In this document: one piece after another, positions 45,175 to 54,232 of the stretch
How positions within the stretch are numbered: the stretch's first letter is position 1
How the letters are laid out: each line of letters opens with the position of its first letter
Source of the DNA: Sphingobacteriaceae bacterium DW12
Lineage (GTDB): Bacteria; Bacteroidota; Bacteroidia; Sphingobacteriales; Sphingobacteriaceae
NCBI GenBank assembly: GCA_000783305.1
Contig: JROE01000007.1
Location: 1 to 64,000, forward strand
Length of the DNA stretch: 64,000 nt
Direction: 5' to 3'
Position numbers and translations under genes: made by a program
Notes under the pieces: model-generated
What the model saw: the letters and a program-made list of their open reading frames with translations, nothing else
What the model was told of the DNA's origin: nothing
Databases searched by the model: none

Positions 45175-47052
45175 ATGTCAAGTACAGTTATATCGCATAG
45201 CGCAGAACATCACGATTCGCACGGACATCATCAAGAGTCGTTCTTGTCTAAATATGTATTTAGCATGGACCACAAGATGATTGCCAAGCAATTCTTGATC
45301 ACTGGTATTATTATGGCAGTTTTTGCCATGGTATTATCGATATTATTCCGTATCCAGCTCGCTTGGCCGGATAAAGAGTTCCCGATTTTGGAAATTTTCC
45401 TAGGAAAGTGGGCTGAGGGAGGTCGTATTCGTCCTGAGTTTTTCTTGTCGTTGGTAACCATTCACGGTACCATGATGGTGTTTTTTGTATTGACCGCCGG
45501 TCTGTCGGGTACGTTCAGTAATCTATTGATTCCTTATCAAATTGGTGCTAGAGATATGGCTTCGCCATTTATGAACATGCTTTCTTACTGGTTTTTCTTT
45601 ATAGCCTGCGTGATCATGATTGCTTCTTTCTTTGTCGAGAGTGGTCCTGCATCTGCTGGTTGGACGGTATATCCTCCGTTATCAGCGGTACCTAAATCTA
45701 TAGCAGGTTCCGGTCTGGGGATGACATTATGGTTGGCGAGTATGGTCTTGTTTATAGCTTCTCAGGTAATGGGTGGAGTCAACTATATCAGTACCGTTCT
45801 AAATATGCGTACTAAAGGAATGGATCTTTGGAAAATGCCTTTGACGATATGGTCTTTCTTCTTGACGGCTATCGTAGGTTTATTATCCTTCCCAGTATTA
45901 GTGTCTGCAGTTGTCTTATTAATTTTCGATCGTAGTGCTGGTACTTCATTTTACTTATCAGATTTGGTTATAGCTGGTGAAGTATTGCCAAATGAAGGTG
46001 GTTCACCAATATTATTCCAACACTTATTTTGGTTCTTAGGTCACCCTGAGGTGTATATCGTAGTAATGCCTGCATTAGGTCTGACTTCTGAGGTTATCTC
46101 TACGAATTCTCGTAAACCTATTTTTGGATACCACGCGATGGTGTATTCATTGGTGGGTATTACTGTACTTTCATTTATCGTATGGGGTCACCACATGTTC
46201 GTAACGGGTATGAATCCTTTCTTAGGAGGGGTGTTTATGATTACGACGTTGATTATTGCAGTGCCATCTGCTGTAAAGGCATTTAACTACCTAGCTACTT
46301 TATGGAGAGGTAACATTCGCTTCACTCCAGCAATGATGTTTGCGATTGGAATGGTATCATTCTTTATCTCGGGCGGTGTGACAGGTTTGTTCTTAGGGAA
46401 TGCTACACTGGATATCAATCTACATGATACATATTTTGTTGTGGCCCACTTCCACTTGGTAATGGGTTCTGCATCTATCTTTGGTATGCTTTGCGGTGTT
46501 TACCACTGGTATCCTAAGATGTTCGGACGTATGATGAACCCTAAATTGGGATATTTACATTTTTGGTTGACATTTGTCGGCGCTTATTTGGTGTTTTTCC
46601 CTATGCACTTTATGGGTATAGATGGTGTCCCTCGCCGTTACTATGCTTTTACAGCATTCCCTTTTATGGAAAAATGGGTTTCTGTAAACTTGTTGATAAC
46701 TTGGGCAGCTATTATCGCAGGTCTTGGACAGGTTGCTTTCCTTTGGAACTTCTTCTCTTCTATCGTATGTGGTAAAAAAGCAACTCAGAATCCTTGGAAA
46801 TCGAATACATTGGAATGGACTACTCCTGTAGAGCATATTCACGGTAACTGGCCAGGAGAGATTCCGACAGTACACCGTTGGCCATATGATTACAGTAAGC
46901 CAGGTCATGATGATGATTTTATTCCGCAGAGTACACCGTTCTCTGAAACAATGAGCTCAAACTTGCCTCATGACTTTGAGGGTAATGAAGAAGCTGTTCG
47001 TCTTCAGGAGGAGTGGAATAAACAAAATAATAGAGAAACAGGAGAAGGCTAA
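45175..47052 (+). CDS. coxA: Cytochrome c oxidase subunit I
   Basis: Catalytic subunit with heme a and the heme a3-CuB site. Key motifs are TIHGTMMVFF (heme a His), LFWFLGHPEVYIVVMPALG (CuB His with the cross-linked Tyr), VWGHHMF (two CuB His) and VVAHFHLVMG (heme a3 and heme a His). About twelve transmembrane helices; 625 aa with a soluble C-terminal tail. It follows coxB by 28 bp. A small hairpin (47048-47067) straddles its end. Confidence 0.97.
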   Translation: MSSTVISHSAEHHDSHGHHQESFLSKYVFSMDHKMIAKQFLITGIIMAVFAMVLSILFRIQLAWPDKEFPILEIFLGKWAEGGRIRPEFFLSLVTIHGTMMVFFVLTAGLSGTFSNLLIPYQIGARDMASPFMNMLSYWFFFIACVIMIASFFVESGPASAGWTVYPPLSAVPKSIAGSGLGMTLWLASMVLFIASQVMGGVNYISTVLNMRTKGMDLWKMPLTIWSFFLTAIVGLLSFPVLVSAVVLLIFDRSAGTSFYLSDLVIAGEVLPNEGGSPILFQHLFWFLGHPEVYIVVMPALGLTSEVISTNSRKPIFGYHAMVYSLVGITVLSFIVWGHHMFVTGMNPFLGGVFMITTLIIAVPSAVKAFNYLATLWRGNIRFTPAMMFAIGMVSFFISGGVTGLFLGNATLDINLHDTYFVVAHFHLVMGSASIFGMLCGVYHWYPKMFGRMMNPKLGYLHFWLTFVGAYLVFFPMHFMGIDGVPRRYYAFTAFPFMEKWVSVNLLITWAAIIAGLGQVAFLWNFFSSIVCGKKATQNPWKSNTLEWTTPVEHIHGNWPGEIPTVHRWPYDYSKPGHDDDFIPQSTPFSETMSSNLPHDFEGNEEAVRLQEEWNKQNNRETGEG

Positions 47053-47067
47053 GCCAATAGGCTTAGC
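47048..47067 (+). other. Small hairpin at the coxA/ctaA junction
   Basis: Perfect 8-bp stem gctaagcc/ggcttagc with loop aata, overlapping the coxA stop. No U-tract, so it more likely protects the upstream mRNA or tunes expression of ctaA than terminates. Confidence 0.5.
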
Positions 47068-47103
47068 TCTCTATAGGTTAAATATAGAGGTAACGATTTG
47101 AAT

Positions 47104-48147
47104 ATGTATCCAGCTGCTGAGAAGCGTTTTGTAAGAACCAATAGAATAACAATTATCGTTCTTTTTTTGGTCATTGCGGCTGGGGGAATTGTTAGAAGTA
47201 CGGGCTCGGGTATGGGATGCCCTGATTGGCCAAAGTGTTTTAATCAGATCATTCCGCCGACTGATGTCTCTCAACTGCCTGCTGGCTACGAGGAGCATTA
47301 CATTGAAGGGCGAGCTAAAAAGAATCAGCGTTTTGCAAAAATGGTCGAATTCTTTGGATTCCCGGAAAAGGCAGAACAGATAAGAACTGATAAGGGAATA
47401 TTGGTACATGAAGAGTTCAATGCTGCAAAGACTTGGACGGAGTATGTTAATCGCTTAGTTGGTGTCGCCGCTGGTTTTTGCTTATTGTTTGCCGCTATCT
47501 TTTCGTTTACCTATGTAAAAAGTAAAAAGTCCATCACAGTATGGAGCGTTCTTAATCTTTTTGTCGTTGTTGTTCAAGCTTGGTTGGGATCGATTGTTGT
47601 CTCTACTAATCTGACGCCGTGGGTGATTACCGTTCATATGCTTTTAGCGTTGTTGATAGTTGGGATAAGTATTTATACATACTTTAAAGCAACTACGCTT
47701 CGCAATAAGAATATTCTTGTTAATCATCAGTTTGTAGGCTTTAAGATATTGGCTGGTCTGGCACTGTTCACCACTCTTGTACAAGTCGTGTACGGTACGG
47801 AAGTACGGGAACATATCGATCATTTGAGCGATATTGGGACTGCACGTTCGGAATGGATTACTTCTATTGGGATTCATTTCGATATTCATCGAATACTGGC
47901 TTACGTTACATTAGCTTTGGTCGCTATTTTATTCTTCTTGATCAAGTCTAGATTTAGCGTACTTTCTATACAAGCCAAATACGCGTGGATTATGTTCGTT
48001 TTGGTGTTGATTCAGATGATTTCAGGAATTGTATTGGCAAGATTCGACGTACCAGCTTTTGCACAAACAACACATTTGGTGATTGCCAGTTTGCTTTTTG
48101 GCGCTCAATATTATGTCATGTTGTTGCTTTCGAAATTTAAAAGATAA
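47104..48147 (+). CDS. ctaA: Heme A synthase (COX15/CtaA)
   Basis: Converts heme O to heme A, the cofactor of the oxidase encoded next to it. About eight helices in 347 aa, with GCPDWPKCF near the N-terminus, the conserved VHEEFNAAKTWTEYVNRLVG, and later His sites in TVHMLLALL, HFDIHRILAY and TTHLVIASLL. The ATG at 47104 is preferred over an in-frame TTG two codons earlier. Confidence 0.95.
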   Translation: MYPAAEKRFVRTNRITIIVLFLVIAAGGIVRSTGSGMGCPDWPKCFNQIIPPTDVSQLPAGYEEHYIEGRAKKNQRFAKMVEFFGFPEKAEQIRTDKGILVHEEFNAAKTWTEYVNRLVGVAAGFCLLFAAIFSFTYVKSKKSITVWSVLNLFVVVVQAWLGSIVVSTNLTPWVITVHMLLALLIVGISIYTYFKATTLRNKNILVNHQFVGFKILAGLALFTTLVQVVYGTEVREHIDHLSDIGTARSEWITSIGIHFDIHRILAYVTLALVAILFFLIKSRFSVLSIQAKYAWIMFVLVLIQMISGIVLARFDVPAFAQTTHLVIASLLFGAQYYVMLLLSKFKR

Positions 48148-48232
48148 GATATTAAGGGATGTTAATGTTAGATATTGGAATGATTTGCTCGGCTTATGCC
48201 TATAGCGATGTTACAGAGAGGGGGCGGAAGGG

Positions 48233-49141
48233 ATGAAGCAGTTTATTTCTGATTTTAACAAGCTTGTAAAATTACGACTGACGTTAACTGTTGTATTTTC
48301 AGCATCTATTTCATTTTTGATAGGTGCTACTCAACAGGGTGAAATCATGTGGTTCAATTGGGTCTTGCTTACTTTAGGTGGTTTCTTGGTGACAGGCGCT
48401 GCCAATGGTTTCAATGAAATCATTGAAAAGGATTTAGACCGATTGATGAAACGTACAGAGGATAGACCTCTACCAGCAGGCCGTATGACGACCGGGCAAG
48501 CGCTGGTCTTAAGTGTCTTTATGGGTATTTCGGGAACGCTTGTATTGGTGCAACTTAATTTTATTGCAGGTCTTTTGTCTGTTTTTTCAATCTTTTTGTA
48601 TGCATTTGTATATACACCTTTGAAGCAGAAGTCTCCCATTGCCGTTTTCGTTGGGGCCTTTCCCGGAGCGTTGCCTCCTCTGATTGGTTACTATGCTGCA
48701 TTTAAGTCGGCCGGATTTGGCCTAGAATATGCAGCGATCAGCGAGGCGGCCGTAGTGGTAACTCCCCTAGTATTGTTCGCAATTCAGTTTGTCTGGCAGT
48801 TCCCTCATTTCTGGGCTATTGCTTGGGTGGCTGACGAAGACTATAGAAATGCGGGATTTAGGCTTTTGCCAACGAAGGAGAAAGATGCAGGGTCGGCATG
48901 GATGATATTTTTGTCCGCATTGCTCATGATACCTGCAGGGTTTTTGCCCTTATATTTTGGGTTTGGAGGTCTCGTTTTTACAATTGTATCGTTGATTGGT
49001 GGGTTGGCATTTAGTTGGTACGGATACAAGCATTTACAAGAAAGAAGTATTAGCTCAGCTAAAAAGGTAATGTTTACCTCGTTTATTTATTTACCAGTTA
49101 CACAATTGGTATTATTGTTTGATTTTATCCCGTTGAGATAA
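48233..49141 (+). CDS. ctaB: Protoheme IX farnesyltransferase (heme O synthase)
   Basis: UbiA-family prenyltransferase that adds the farnesyl chain to heme B, the step before CtaA. First Asp-rich motif NGFNEIIEKDLDRLMKRTED and second motif WVADEDYRNAGFRLLP are both present, and seven to nine helices are visible in 302 aa. The stop codon shares a base with the ATG of the next gene (taatg), so translation is coupled to the subunit III homolog. The 85 bp before it contains ttaagggatgtta, seen also at 29947. Confidence 0.95.
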   Translation: MKQFISDFNKLVKLRLTLTVVFSASISFLIGATQQGEIMWFNWVLLTLGGFLVTGAANGFNEIIEKDLDRLMKRTEDRPLPAGRMTTGQALVLSVFMGISGTLVLVQLNFIAGLLSVFSIFLYAFVYTPLKQKSPIAVFVGAFPGALPPLIGYYAAFKSAGFGLEYAAISEAAVVVTPLVLFAIQFVWQFPHFWAIAWVADEDYRNAGFRLLPTKEKDAGSAWMIFLSALLMIPAGFLPLYFGFGGLVFTIVSLIGGLAFSWYGYKHLQERSISSAKKVMFTSFIYLPVTQLVLLFDFIPLR

Positions 49142-49734
49142 TGGTTTTAGATATGAATACCGAATTACAACAAGAGGAATTACAGCAGTCAAGGAAGGCA
49201 AAGAAATTTAATCTTTGGCTGGGTATGATTGGTATGTTCATGATGTTTGCAGCGTTGTCAAGTGGCTTTATCGTGTATACAGCTAGTGGTGTCGATAAAG
49301 GCATCAAGACGACACTTCCTAATGCATTTATTTACAGTACAATTCTTATTATATTGAGTAGTGTCACCCTTCACTTTGCGAATGTAGCAGTTAAGAATAA
49401 AGAATACACGAAGCAAAGAAGTTTGCTTATAGCTACAGTCGTGTTGGGGATATTGTTTTTTGTCTGTCAAGTACATTCTTGGCAGGTGTTGATTGATAGA
49501 GGGATTTATTTCTTGAATATCAATGCATCCCAGTCTTTTATTTATGTATTTACAGGGATGCACTTAGCGCATATCATTGCGGGCGTGATCGTACTGGTTA
49601 GATGTTTTGCGGGGACTGTTAAACCAATTCCGCATGGCGATAACCTGTTCCGCATGGAGCTTGCCACTATTTTTTGGCATTTTCTCGATCTTTTGTGGAT
49701 TTATATATATGTTTTCTTACTTTTGAATCAATAA
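49141..49734 (+). CDS. Cytochrome c oxidase subunit III homolog 1
   Basis: Heme-copper oxidase subunit III family, 197 aa, with five helices and the conserved GMHLAHIIAGVIVLVRC and TIFWHFLDLLWIYIYVFLL at its end. An alternative ATG four codons in (49153) gives MNTELQ. Two subunit-III-like genes in a row (this and 49744) are seen in related operons; the second is the longer, more complete form. Subunit III has no cofactor and stabilises subunit I. Confidence 0.9.
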   Translation: MVLDMNTELQQEELQQSRKAKKFNLWLGMIGMFMMFAALSSGFIVYTASGVDKGIKTTLPNAFIYSTILIILSSVTLHFANVAVKNKEYTKQRSLLIATVVLGILFFVCQVHSWQVLIDRGIYFLNINASQSFIYVFTGMHLAHIIAGVIVLVRCFAGTVKPIPHGDNLFRMELATIFWHFLDLLWIYIYVFLLLNQ

Positions 49735-49743
49735 TACTAAACA

Positions 49744-50478
49744 ATGAGTACAACTGTATCGCAATTGGATAAGGTAAAGGACGGCCCTTGGAGTGGCGGT
49801 AAGTCACCTTGGAACTTAGAGTATGGAAAGATCATGATGTGGTTTTTCCTTGTGTCGGACGCATTTACATTTTCGGCTTTCTTGATTTATTATGGAGCTC
49901 AACGTTTTGCGCATTTCACGTGGCCGGATCCAGATAAGGTCTTTCAATCTATTCCTCTTATCGCGGATAGTGGACAGCCTCTGGTTTTCGTAGGTATCAT
50001 GACGTTTATCTTAATCATGAGTTCCGTTACGATGGTATTGGCGGTAGATGCTGGTCATCGTAACAAAAAGGACGAAGTCGTGAAATGGATGTTGTGGACT
50101 ATTCTCGGTGGTTTGGCCTTCTTAGGTTGTCAAGCTACAGAATGGACACACTTACATCACCTAGGCTTTTGGTTTGGTCAGAATCCAGGAACTGGTTTGG
50201 AAGGAGATGCCATTGCGGAAGCCTTGAGACCTTATTTCACGAATGATATTTCTTACGTATCGGCACTTCAATTCTCGAACTTGTTCTTTACGATTACAGG
50301 GTTCCACGGATTTCACGTATCTATTGGGGTAATCTTGAATATAATTGTTCTTTTTATGACAATGAACAATACGTTTCAAAATAGAGGTTCCTACCTGATG
50401 ATTGAAAAAGTGGGTCTATACTGGCACTTTGTCGATTTAGTTTGGGTATTCGTATTTACATTCTTCTATCTAGTCTAA
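49744..50478 (+). CDS. coxC: Cytochrome c oxidase subunit III
   Basis: 244 aa with about six helices; ends with YWHFVDLVWVFVFTFFYLV and shows SNLFFTITGFHGFHVSIGV, the subunit III signature. It follows the shorter homolog by nine bases. Presumably both are present in the oxidase or used alternatively; the sequence does not say which. Confidence 0.93.
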   Translation: MSTTVSQLDKVKDGPWSGGKSPWNLEYGKIMMWFFLVSDAFTFSAFLIYYGAQRFAHFTWPDPDKVFQSIPLIADSGQPLVFVGIMTFILIMSSVTMVLAVDAGHRNKKDEVVKWMLWTILGGLAFLGCQATEWTHLHHLGFWFGQNPGTGLEGDAIAEALRPYFTNDISYVSALQFSNLFFTITGFHGFHVSIGVILNIIVLFMTMNNTFQNRGSYLMIEKVGLYWHFVDLVWVFVFTFFYLV

Positions 50479-50501
50479 TTTCTTTTTAACACGAACTGAT
50501 T

Positions 50502-50885
50502 ATGTCAAATCATCACGATAATATAGCTGCACACGAAGGTCATGATCATGACCACGGCGGAATGGATAAGAAGGGCATCTGGAGAATTTTCTTTGTTCTC
50601 CTTGCGCTAACATGTTTAGAGTTCTTAATTGCATTAGGATTTGTTCATCACTGGCAAATCTTAGCTAAAGGTGCATTGGTCAATACCATTTATATCGTAT
50701 TGACCTTAGTGAAGGCGTACTATATCGTCGCTTACTTTATGCACTTGAAATTTGAAAAATCGAGCTTCATTGTCTGTTGTGGTATTGTTTTTATCTTTAT
50801 CATTTACTTTATTATTCTCATGCTGACGGAAGGTGATTACTTACTGCACCATTTTCATGAGTACCCGATGTGGCCAAATAAATAA
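50502..50885 (+). CDS. Cytochrome c oxidase subunit IV, prokaryotic type
   Basis: 127 aa with a His-rich N-terminus (DNIAAHEGHDHDHGG) and three helices (about 30-50, 60-82 and 88-110), fitting the small subunit IV of bacterial oxidases. The His tract could bind metal, though it may be only a soluble tail. It is in the expected place after subunit III. Confidence 0.87.
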   Translation: MSNHHDNIAAHEGHDHDHGGMDKKGIWRIFFVLLALTCLEFLIALGFVHHWQILAKGALVNTIYIVLTLVKAYYIVAYFMHLKFEKSSFIVCCGIVFIFIIYFIILMLTEGDYLLHHFHEYPMWPNK

Positions 50886-50890
50886 TATTC

Positions 50891-51619
50891 ATGCAAAATA
50901 CTTCTCGTAAGAAAGGTATTTCTACTCTAATAATCCTGGCTATGGTTCTCCTGCTGCCAGGATTTTTGTATGTATTGGTGAACCGTATGGGTGCTTCTAA
51001 TACATATGTAAAGCTCCCCATCTACGGAGAGAAAGTGCTTAGTGGTACTGTAAGTCGTAAGATGGGAAGGGAGTTTAAGGATACCTTGTTTCATCAAGTT
51101 CCTGTCATTCAATTTACGGATATGAATGGGAAGACCATTAATTTTATTGATAACGATTCAACGATATCTGTTGTTCATCTTTTCTATACTAAGGATAAGT
51201 CATTCTCACGAACGATGATCAATAGATTGAATGCAGTTGCCACTAATTTGAAGCGTAATCCAAAAGTACGTTTCTATTCTATTTCAGTCGATCCGAATAG
51301 TGATACTCCTGAGATATTGGAGATATACGCCCAAGGATATAGGTCGGAGGAAAAGAATTGGTCGTTTCTGACTAGTCCATCCGTTGACATACTAAAGTTT
51401 GCGCGAGAGGAACTATTATTAGATGCTATGGTTGATACGCAAGACTCCTCGAAGTTGATTATTGGTAGTTCTTATGTATTATTGGATTCGCAGAGACGTA
51501 TTAGAGGGTTTTACGATTTGAATTTGACGACTGAGCTGGAACGCTTAGAGGAAGAAGTTAAAGTACAATTGGTGGAGGAATTTCGCAATATACCGACGAA
51601 AGTCGAAAAAAGAGATTAA
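50891..51619 (+). CDS. SCO1/SenC-like protein lacking the copper ligands
   Basis: Membrane-anchored thioredoxin-fold protein (helix at about 10-31) in the place where Bacteroidota operons carry SCO, the chaperone that loads CuA. The fold is recognisable (VVHLFYTKD, VRFYSISVDPNSDTPEIL, SSYVLLDSQRRIRGFYD), but the ligands are gone: where family members have CxxxC, this chain has D102 and S106 in FYTKDKSFSRTM, and the usual His before the YVLLD strand is Gly or Ser (IIGSSYVLL). It therefore probably does not bind copper in the normal way. It may act as a scaffold, or a second SCO elsewhere does the chemistry. Six bases after subunit IV. Confidence 0.83.
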   Translation: MQNTSRKKGISTLIILAMVLLLPGFLYVLVNRMGASNTYVKLPIYGEKVLSGTVSRKMGREFKDTLFHQVPVIQFTDMNGKTINFIDNDSTISVVHLFYTKDKSFSRTMINRLNAVATNLKRNPKVRFYSISVDPNSDTPEILEIYAQGYRSEEKNWSFLTSPSVDILKFAREELLLDAMVDTQDSSKLIIGSSYVLLDSQRRIRGFYDLNLTTELERLEEEVKVQLVEEFRNIPTKVEKRD

Positions 51620-51620
51620 T

Positions 51621-52166
51621 ATGGGACAACAGACACTGGAGGAGAAAAAGTATAATAAATGGATTGTGATACTGTCTATCATTATTCCCGTTGTCGTAGC
51701 TATACTTTTCGGCGTAAATTTGAGAAAACTAGGGTACGATGTGACACCGTTGTCATTTTTGCCACCTATATATGCGGCTATTAACGGTCTGACCGCTATT
51801 TTATTGGTTTGGGCGGTGGCTGCCATCAAAAAGGGTAATCGAAAGCTACACGAACGATTGATTAAGCTCTGTATAGCTTGTTCTGTAGCTTTTTTAGGGA
51901 TGTATGTAGCCTACCATATGACTGCTGATTCGACACCATATGGTGGTGAGGGCGCTATGCGATATGTTTATTTTGTCATTTTGATATCACATATACTGCT
52001 ATCGATTGTAATAATACCTTTTGTACTGATTACCTTTGTAAGAGGAATCGCAGGGGCATACGAGAGACATAAAAAGTTGGCGCGGATTACCTATCCGATG
52101 TGGTTGTATGTAGCTGTTACTGGAGTTGTTGTCTATTTAATGATTTCACCCTACTATGCGCACTAG
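51621..52166 (+). CDS. DUF420 membrane protein
   Basis: Four to five helices in 181 aa, with FLPPIYAAINGLTAILLVWAVAAIKKGNRKLHERLIK and conserved His residues in AYHMTAD and LISHILLSIVIIPF, typical of DUF420. The family is linked to oxidase assembly (a member, CtaM, is needed for heme-copper oxidase activity in Firmicutes). It starts one base after the SCO-like stop and is the last gene of the respiratory operon. Confidence 0.88.
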   Translation: MGQQTLEEKKYNKWIVILSIIIPVVVAILFGVNLRKLGYDVTPLSFLPPIYAAINGLTAILLVWAVAAIKKGNRKLHERLIKLCIACSVAFLGMYVAYHMTADSTPYGGEGAMRYVYFVILISHILLSIVIIPFVLITFVRGIAGAYERHKKLARITYPMWLYVAVTGVVVYLMISPYYAH

Positions 52167-52290
52167 CTTTTGGTACAGCGATTGACGTATGGTGATACCA
52201 GTGTCCCTACTGGATATAGATAGTTTGTATTAGGAGAATCTGGATAATACTTTTTGTGTTGTCAAGTTAGTCTTTATAATTTTAATAGTT

Positions 52291-52743
52291 ATGAGAGTTT
52301 GGATTTATCAATCAAGTCGTCGCTTCAATGTGGAAGAGCAGAATATAATTCAGCAAAGACTATCTGCGTTTGTAGAGGTTTGGAATGCCCACGGGAAGTC
52401 TTTGGCCGCTAAAGCTGAATTGCGACATGGACTTTTTATTATACTTGGAGTCGATGAGAAGCAAGTACCACCTTCAGGTTGTTCAATAGATAGTTCCGTG
52501 CATTTTTTGAAGGGATTGGAAAGCGAATTCGGGGTGAGTTTATTTGATCGTTTTCAGTTGGCCTATCGAGATCAGGGTGAAATTAAAGTAGCCGCAAGAC
52601 AGGAGTTCGAACAGCTGGTACAAGCCGGTTTTATTACGTCCGATACTATCGTCTTTAATAATATGGTGACCGAAGAGGCTGCATTATTGGATGAATGGGA
52701 AATTCCATTTAAGAAGAGTTGGCACGCGAAGGTCTTTAATTGA
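52291..52743 (+). CDS. Conserved hypothetical protein, 150 aa
   Basis: Soluble protein starting MRVWIYQSSRRFNVEEQNII. I recall similar Bacteroidota proteins, sometimes labelled as ABC transporter ATPases, but no Walker motifs are visible and that label is unsupported. Visible blocks are VWNAHGKSLAAKAELRHGLF, PSGCSIDSSVHFLKGLE and EIPFKKSWHAKVF. Function unknown. It stands alone after the respiratory operon. Confidence 0.8.
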   Translation: MRVWIYQSSRRFNVEEQNIIQQRLSAFVEVWNAHGKSLAAKAELRHGLFIILGVDEKQVPPSGCSIDSSVHFLKGLESEFGVSLFDRFQLAYRDQGEIKVAARQEFEQLVQAGFITSDTIVFNNMVTEEAALLDEWEIPFKKSWHAKVFN

Positions 52744-52780
52744 GTTGTAAGCGAATTTTTAGAATTAGTATAATTAGAGA

Positions 52781-52811
52781 AAAGCGGCTGTTGATATTCA
52801 ACGGCCGCTTT
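52781..52811. terminator. Terminator between the hypothetical gene and doxX-like gene
   Basis: 14-bp stem (52781-52794 with 52798-52811, one G-U pair) with A-rich left and T-rich right flanks; bidirectional between convergent genes. Confidence 0.88.
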
Positions 52812-52816
52812 CTTTA

Positions 52817-53224
52817 TTACTTTTTGTCTACACTATATGAGCCGGGACCTATGAATATTAGACCGATATAGACAAACATTAATTCCAATGCATGGGATGC
52901 TCCACCCCAACCATCGCCAGCGCTTAGATGCTTTGCACCTGCGACAAGCATCGTGAAAGCTAACAAAATGCAAACGGGCCTATACCATAGTCCCATTAAC
53001 AAGAATAAGCCACCTATAGTCTCCGTAATGGCTGCCATAAATCCCCAAAATACCGGAATAAATGTGACGCCTAAATTGCCCATTGACTTACCTACACCAT
53101 TCCATACATCTGGTCCGCCCATCAATTTGGGAAGACCATGTAAAATCATAAATGCACCAACGCCTACACGTAGGATGAGTAAGCCTAAATCTTTTTGTTT
53201 TGATAAAGAAGAGAATATCGCCAT
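52817..53224 (-). CDS. DoxX-family membrane protein
   Basis: 135 aa with four helices, starting LGLLILRVGVGAFMILHGLPKLMGG, the DoxX signature, followed by ITETIGGLFLLMGLWYRP. Family members sit in membranes and are variously tied to thiosulfate oxidation or redox stress; the role here is open. It lies four bases after the LD-carboxypeptidase stop on the same strand and is likely co-transcribed. Confidence 0.9.
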   Translation of the reverse strand: MAIFSSLSKQKDLGLLILRVGVGAFMILHGLPKLMGGPDVWNGVGKSMGNLGVTFIPVFWGFMAAITETIGGLFLLMGLWYRPVCILLAFTMLVAGAKHLSAGDGWGGASHALELMFVYIGLIFIGPGSYSVDKK

Positions 53225-53228
53225 TTTA

Positions 53229-54131
53229 TTAATCTATATAGTTGAGTTTTACTTTGGTTTTGGTCGTTACTAATTGGACCTTTCGGCCCATCACGAGTGC
53301 GTGATTGTCGTCTATATGACCTGCTGGATAAGCAAATGCAACTGGGTAATTATATTCCATTACTTTATCCATCACGATTTCTTCTACAGATTGACCGAAG
53401 GAAGGGGCGCTGTCCTTCATCGAGGTGAAACCGCCTACAATCAGGCCATTGAGTGCCGCTAATTTGTTGGCTCGCTTAAGTGTCCATAACATGCGGTCGA
53501 TGTTGTAATACTGCTCTCCGACATCTTCAATGAAGAGTATTTTTCCGGCATAGTCTACATCCGATTGCGAGCCAATGATACTTTGTAGTATGGCTAGATT
53601 TCCACCTGTGAGCACGCCCTCACCAAATCCCGAACGGTTGGCGAATGACTTTTGGACATAATTGAAATCTATCTTATGACCAAAGAGGGCCGCTTTCAAT
53701 GTTTCTAATGATTCAGAGGTGCCATCTGCAAAAGATTTAGGCATCTGACCGTGAATGGTCGGGATCTTATACAATTGTTGTATGTGGCTATGTAATACGG
53801 TTATATCACTGAATCCGATGATCCATTTGGGGGTTTTCTGGAATTTGGTGAAATCGATACGGTCTATGATACGCACTGAGCCATAACCGCCGCGGGCTGC
53901 AAATATTGCTTTTATCTCCGGATTGTCCAAGGCGTCTTGTAAATCTTGAGCCCTTAAACTGTCATCGCCTGCGAATTGGTGATGTGTCGAACTGACGGAC
54001 TGACCGAGTTGTACTTCCAATCCCCAGTTTTCTAAAATATTGACGGCTTCGTCTATATTGCCACGAATAAAACTGGCTGGTGCTACAATTGCAACCTTAT
54101 CTCCGACTTGAATAAAATCAGGTATTTTCAC
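53229..54131 (-). CDS. LD-carboxypeptidase (peptidase family S66)
   Basis: Removes the terminal D-Ala from tetrapeptide muropeptides during wall recycling. The catalytic Ser is in AARGGYGSVRI, the Glu in ILFIEDVGEQYYNIDRML and the His in YPAGHIDDNHALV. Start: a GTG at 54131 (MKIPDFIQVGDKVAIVAPAS) matches the usual family start. The longest frame begins at a TTG at 54179 inside the metG promoter region and would add unrelated residues. No signal peptide, so cytoplasmic. 300 aa. Confidence 0.93.
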   Translation of the reverse strand: MKIPDFIQVGDKVAIVAPASFIRGNIDEAVNILENWGLEVQLGQSVSSTHHQFAGDDSLRAQDLQDALDNPEIKAIFAARGGYGSVRIIDRIDFTKFQKTPKWIIGFSDITVLHSHIQQLYKIPTIHGQMPKSFADGTSESLETLKAALFGHKIDFNYVQKSFANRSGFGEGVLTGGNLAILQSIIGSQSDVDYAGKILFIEDVGEQYYNIDRMLWTLKRANKLAALNGLIVGGFTSMKDSAPSFGQSVEEIVMDKVMEYNYPVAFAYPAGHIDDNHALVMGRKVQLVTTKTKVKLNYID

Positions 54132-54163
54132 GTATATCTTTATTTTAATAGCGCAAATTGAAT

Positions 54164-54171
54164 TATCTTTG
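54164..54171 (+). promoter_or_regulatory. -7 box of the metG promoter
   Basis: tatctttg fits TANNTTTG; transcription would begin near 54178, about 55 bp before the metG start codon. No exact -33 TTG. Confidence 0.6.
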
Positions 54172-54232
54172 TCAAACAAACAAAAAATGTTTGTTTTTTA
54201 TTTTTTGAACACATCTAAATTACAATTATACT

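Noticed and set aside
52291..52743. ABC transporter ATPase label for the 150-aa protein
   Set aside because: No Walker A, Walker B or ABC signature sequence is visible and the length is too short for an ATPase domain.
54132..54179. Upstream TTG extension of the LD-carboxypeptidase
   Set aside because: Adds residues unlike the family N-terminus and overlaps the metG promoter; the GTG at 54131 gives the standard start.
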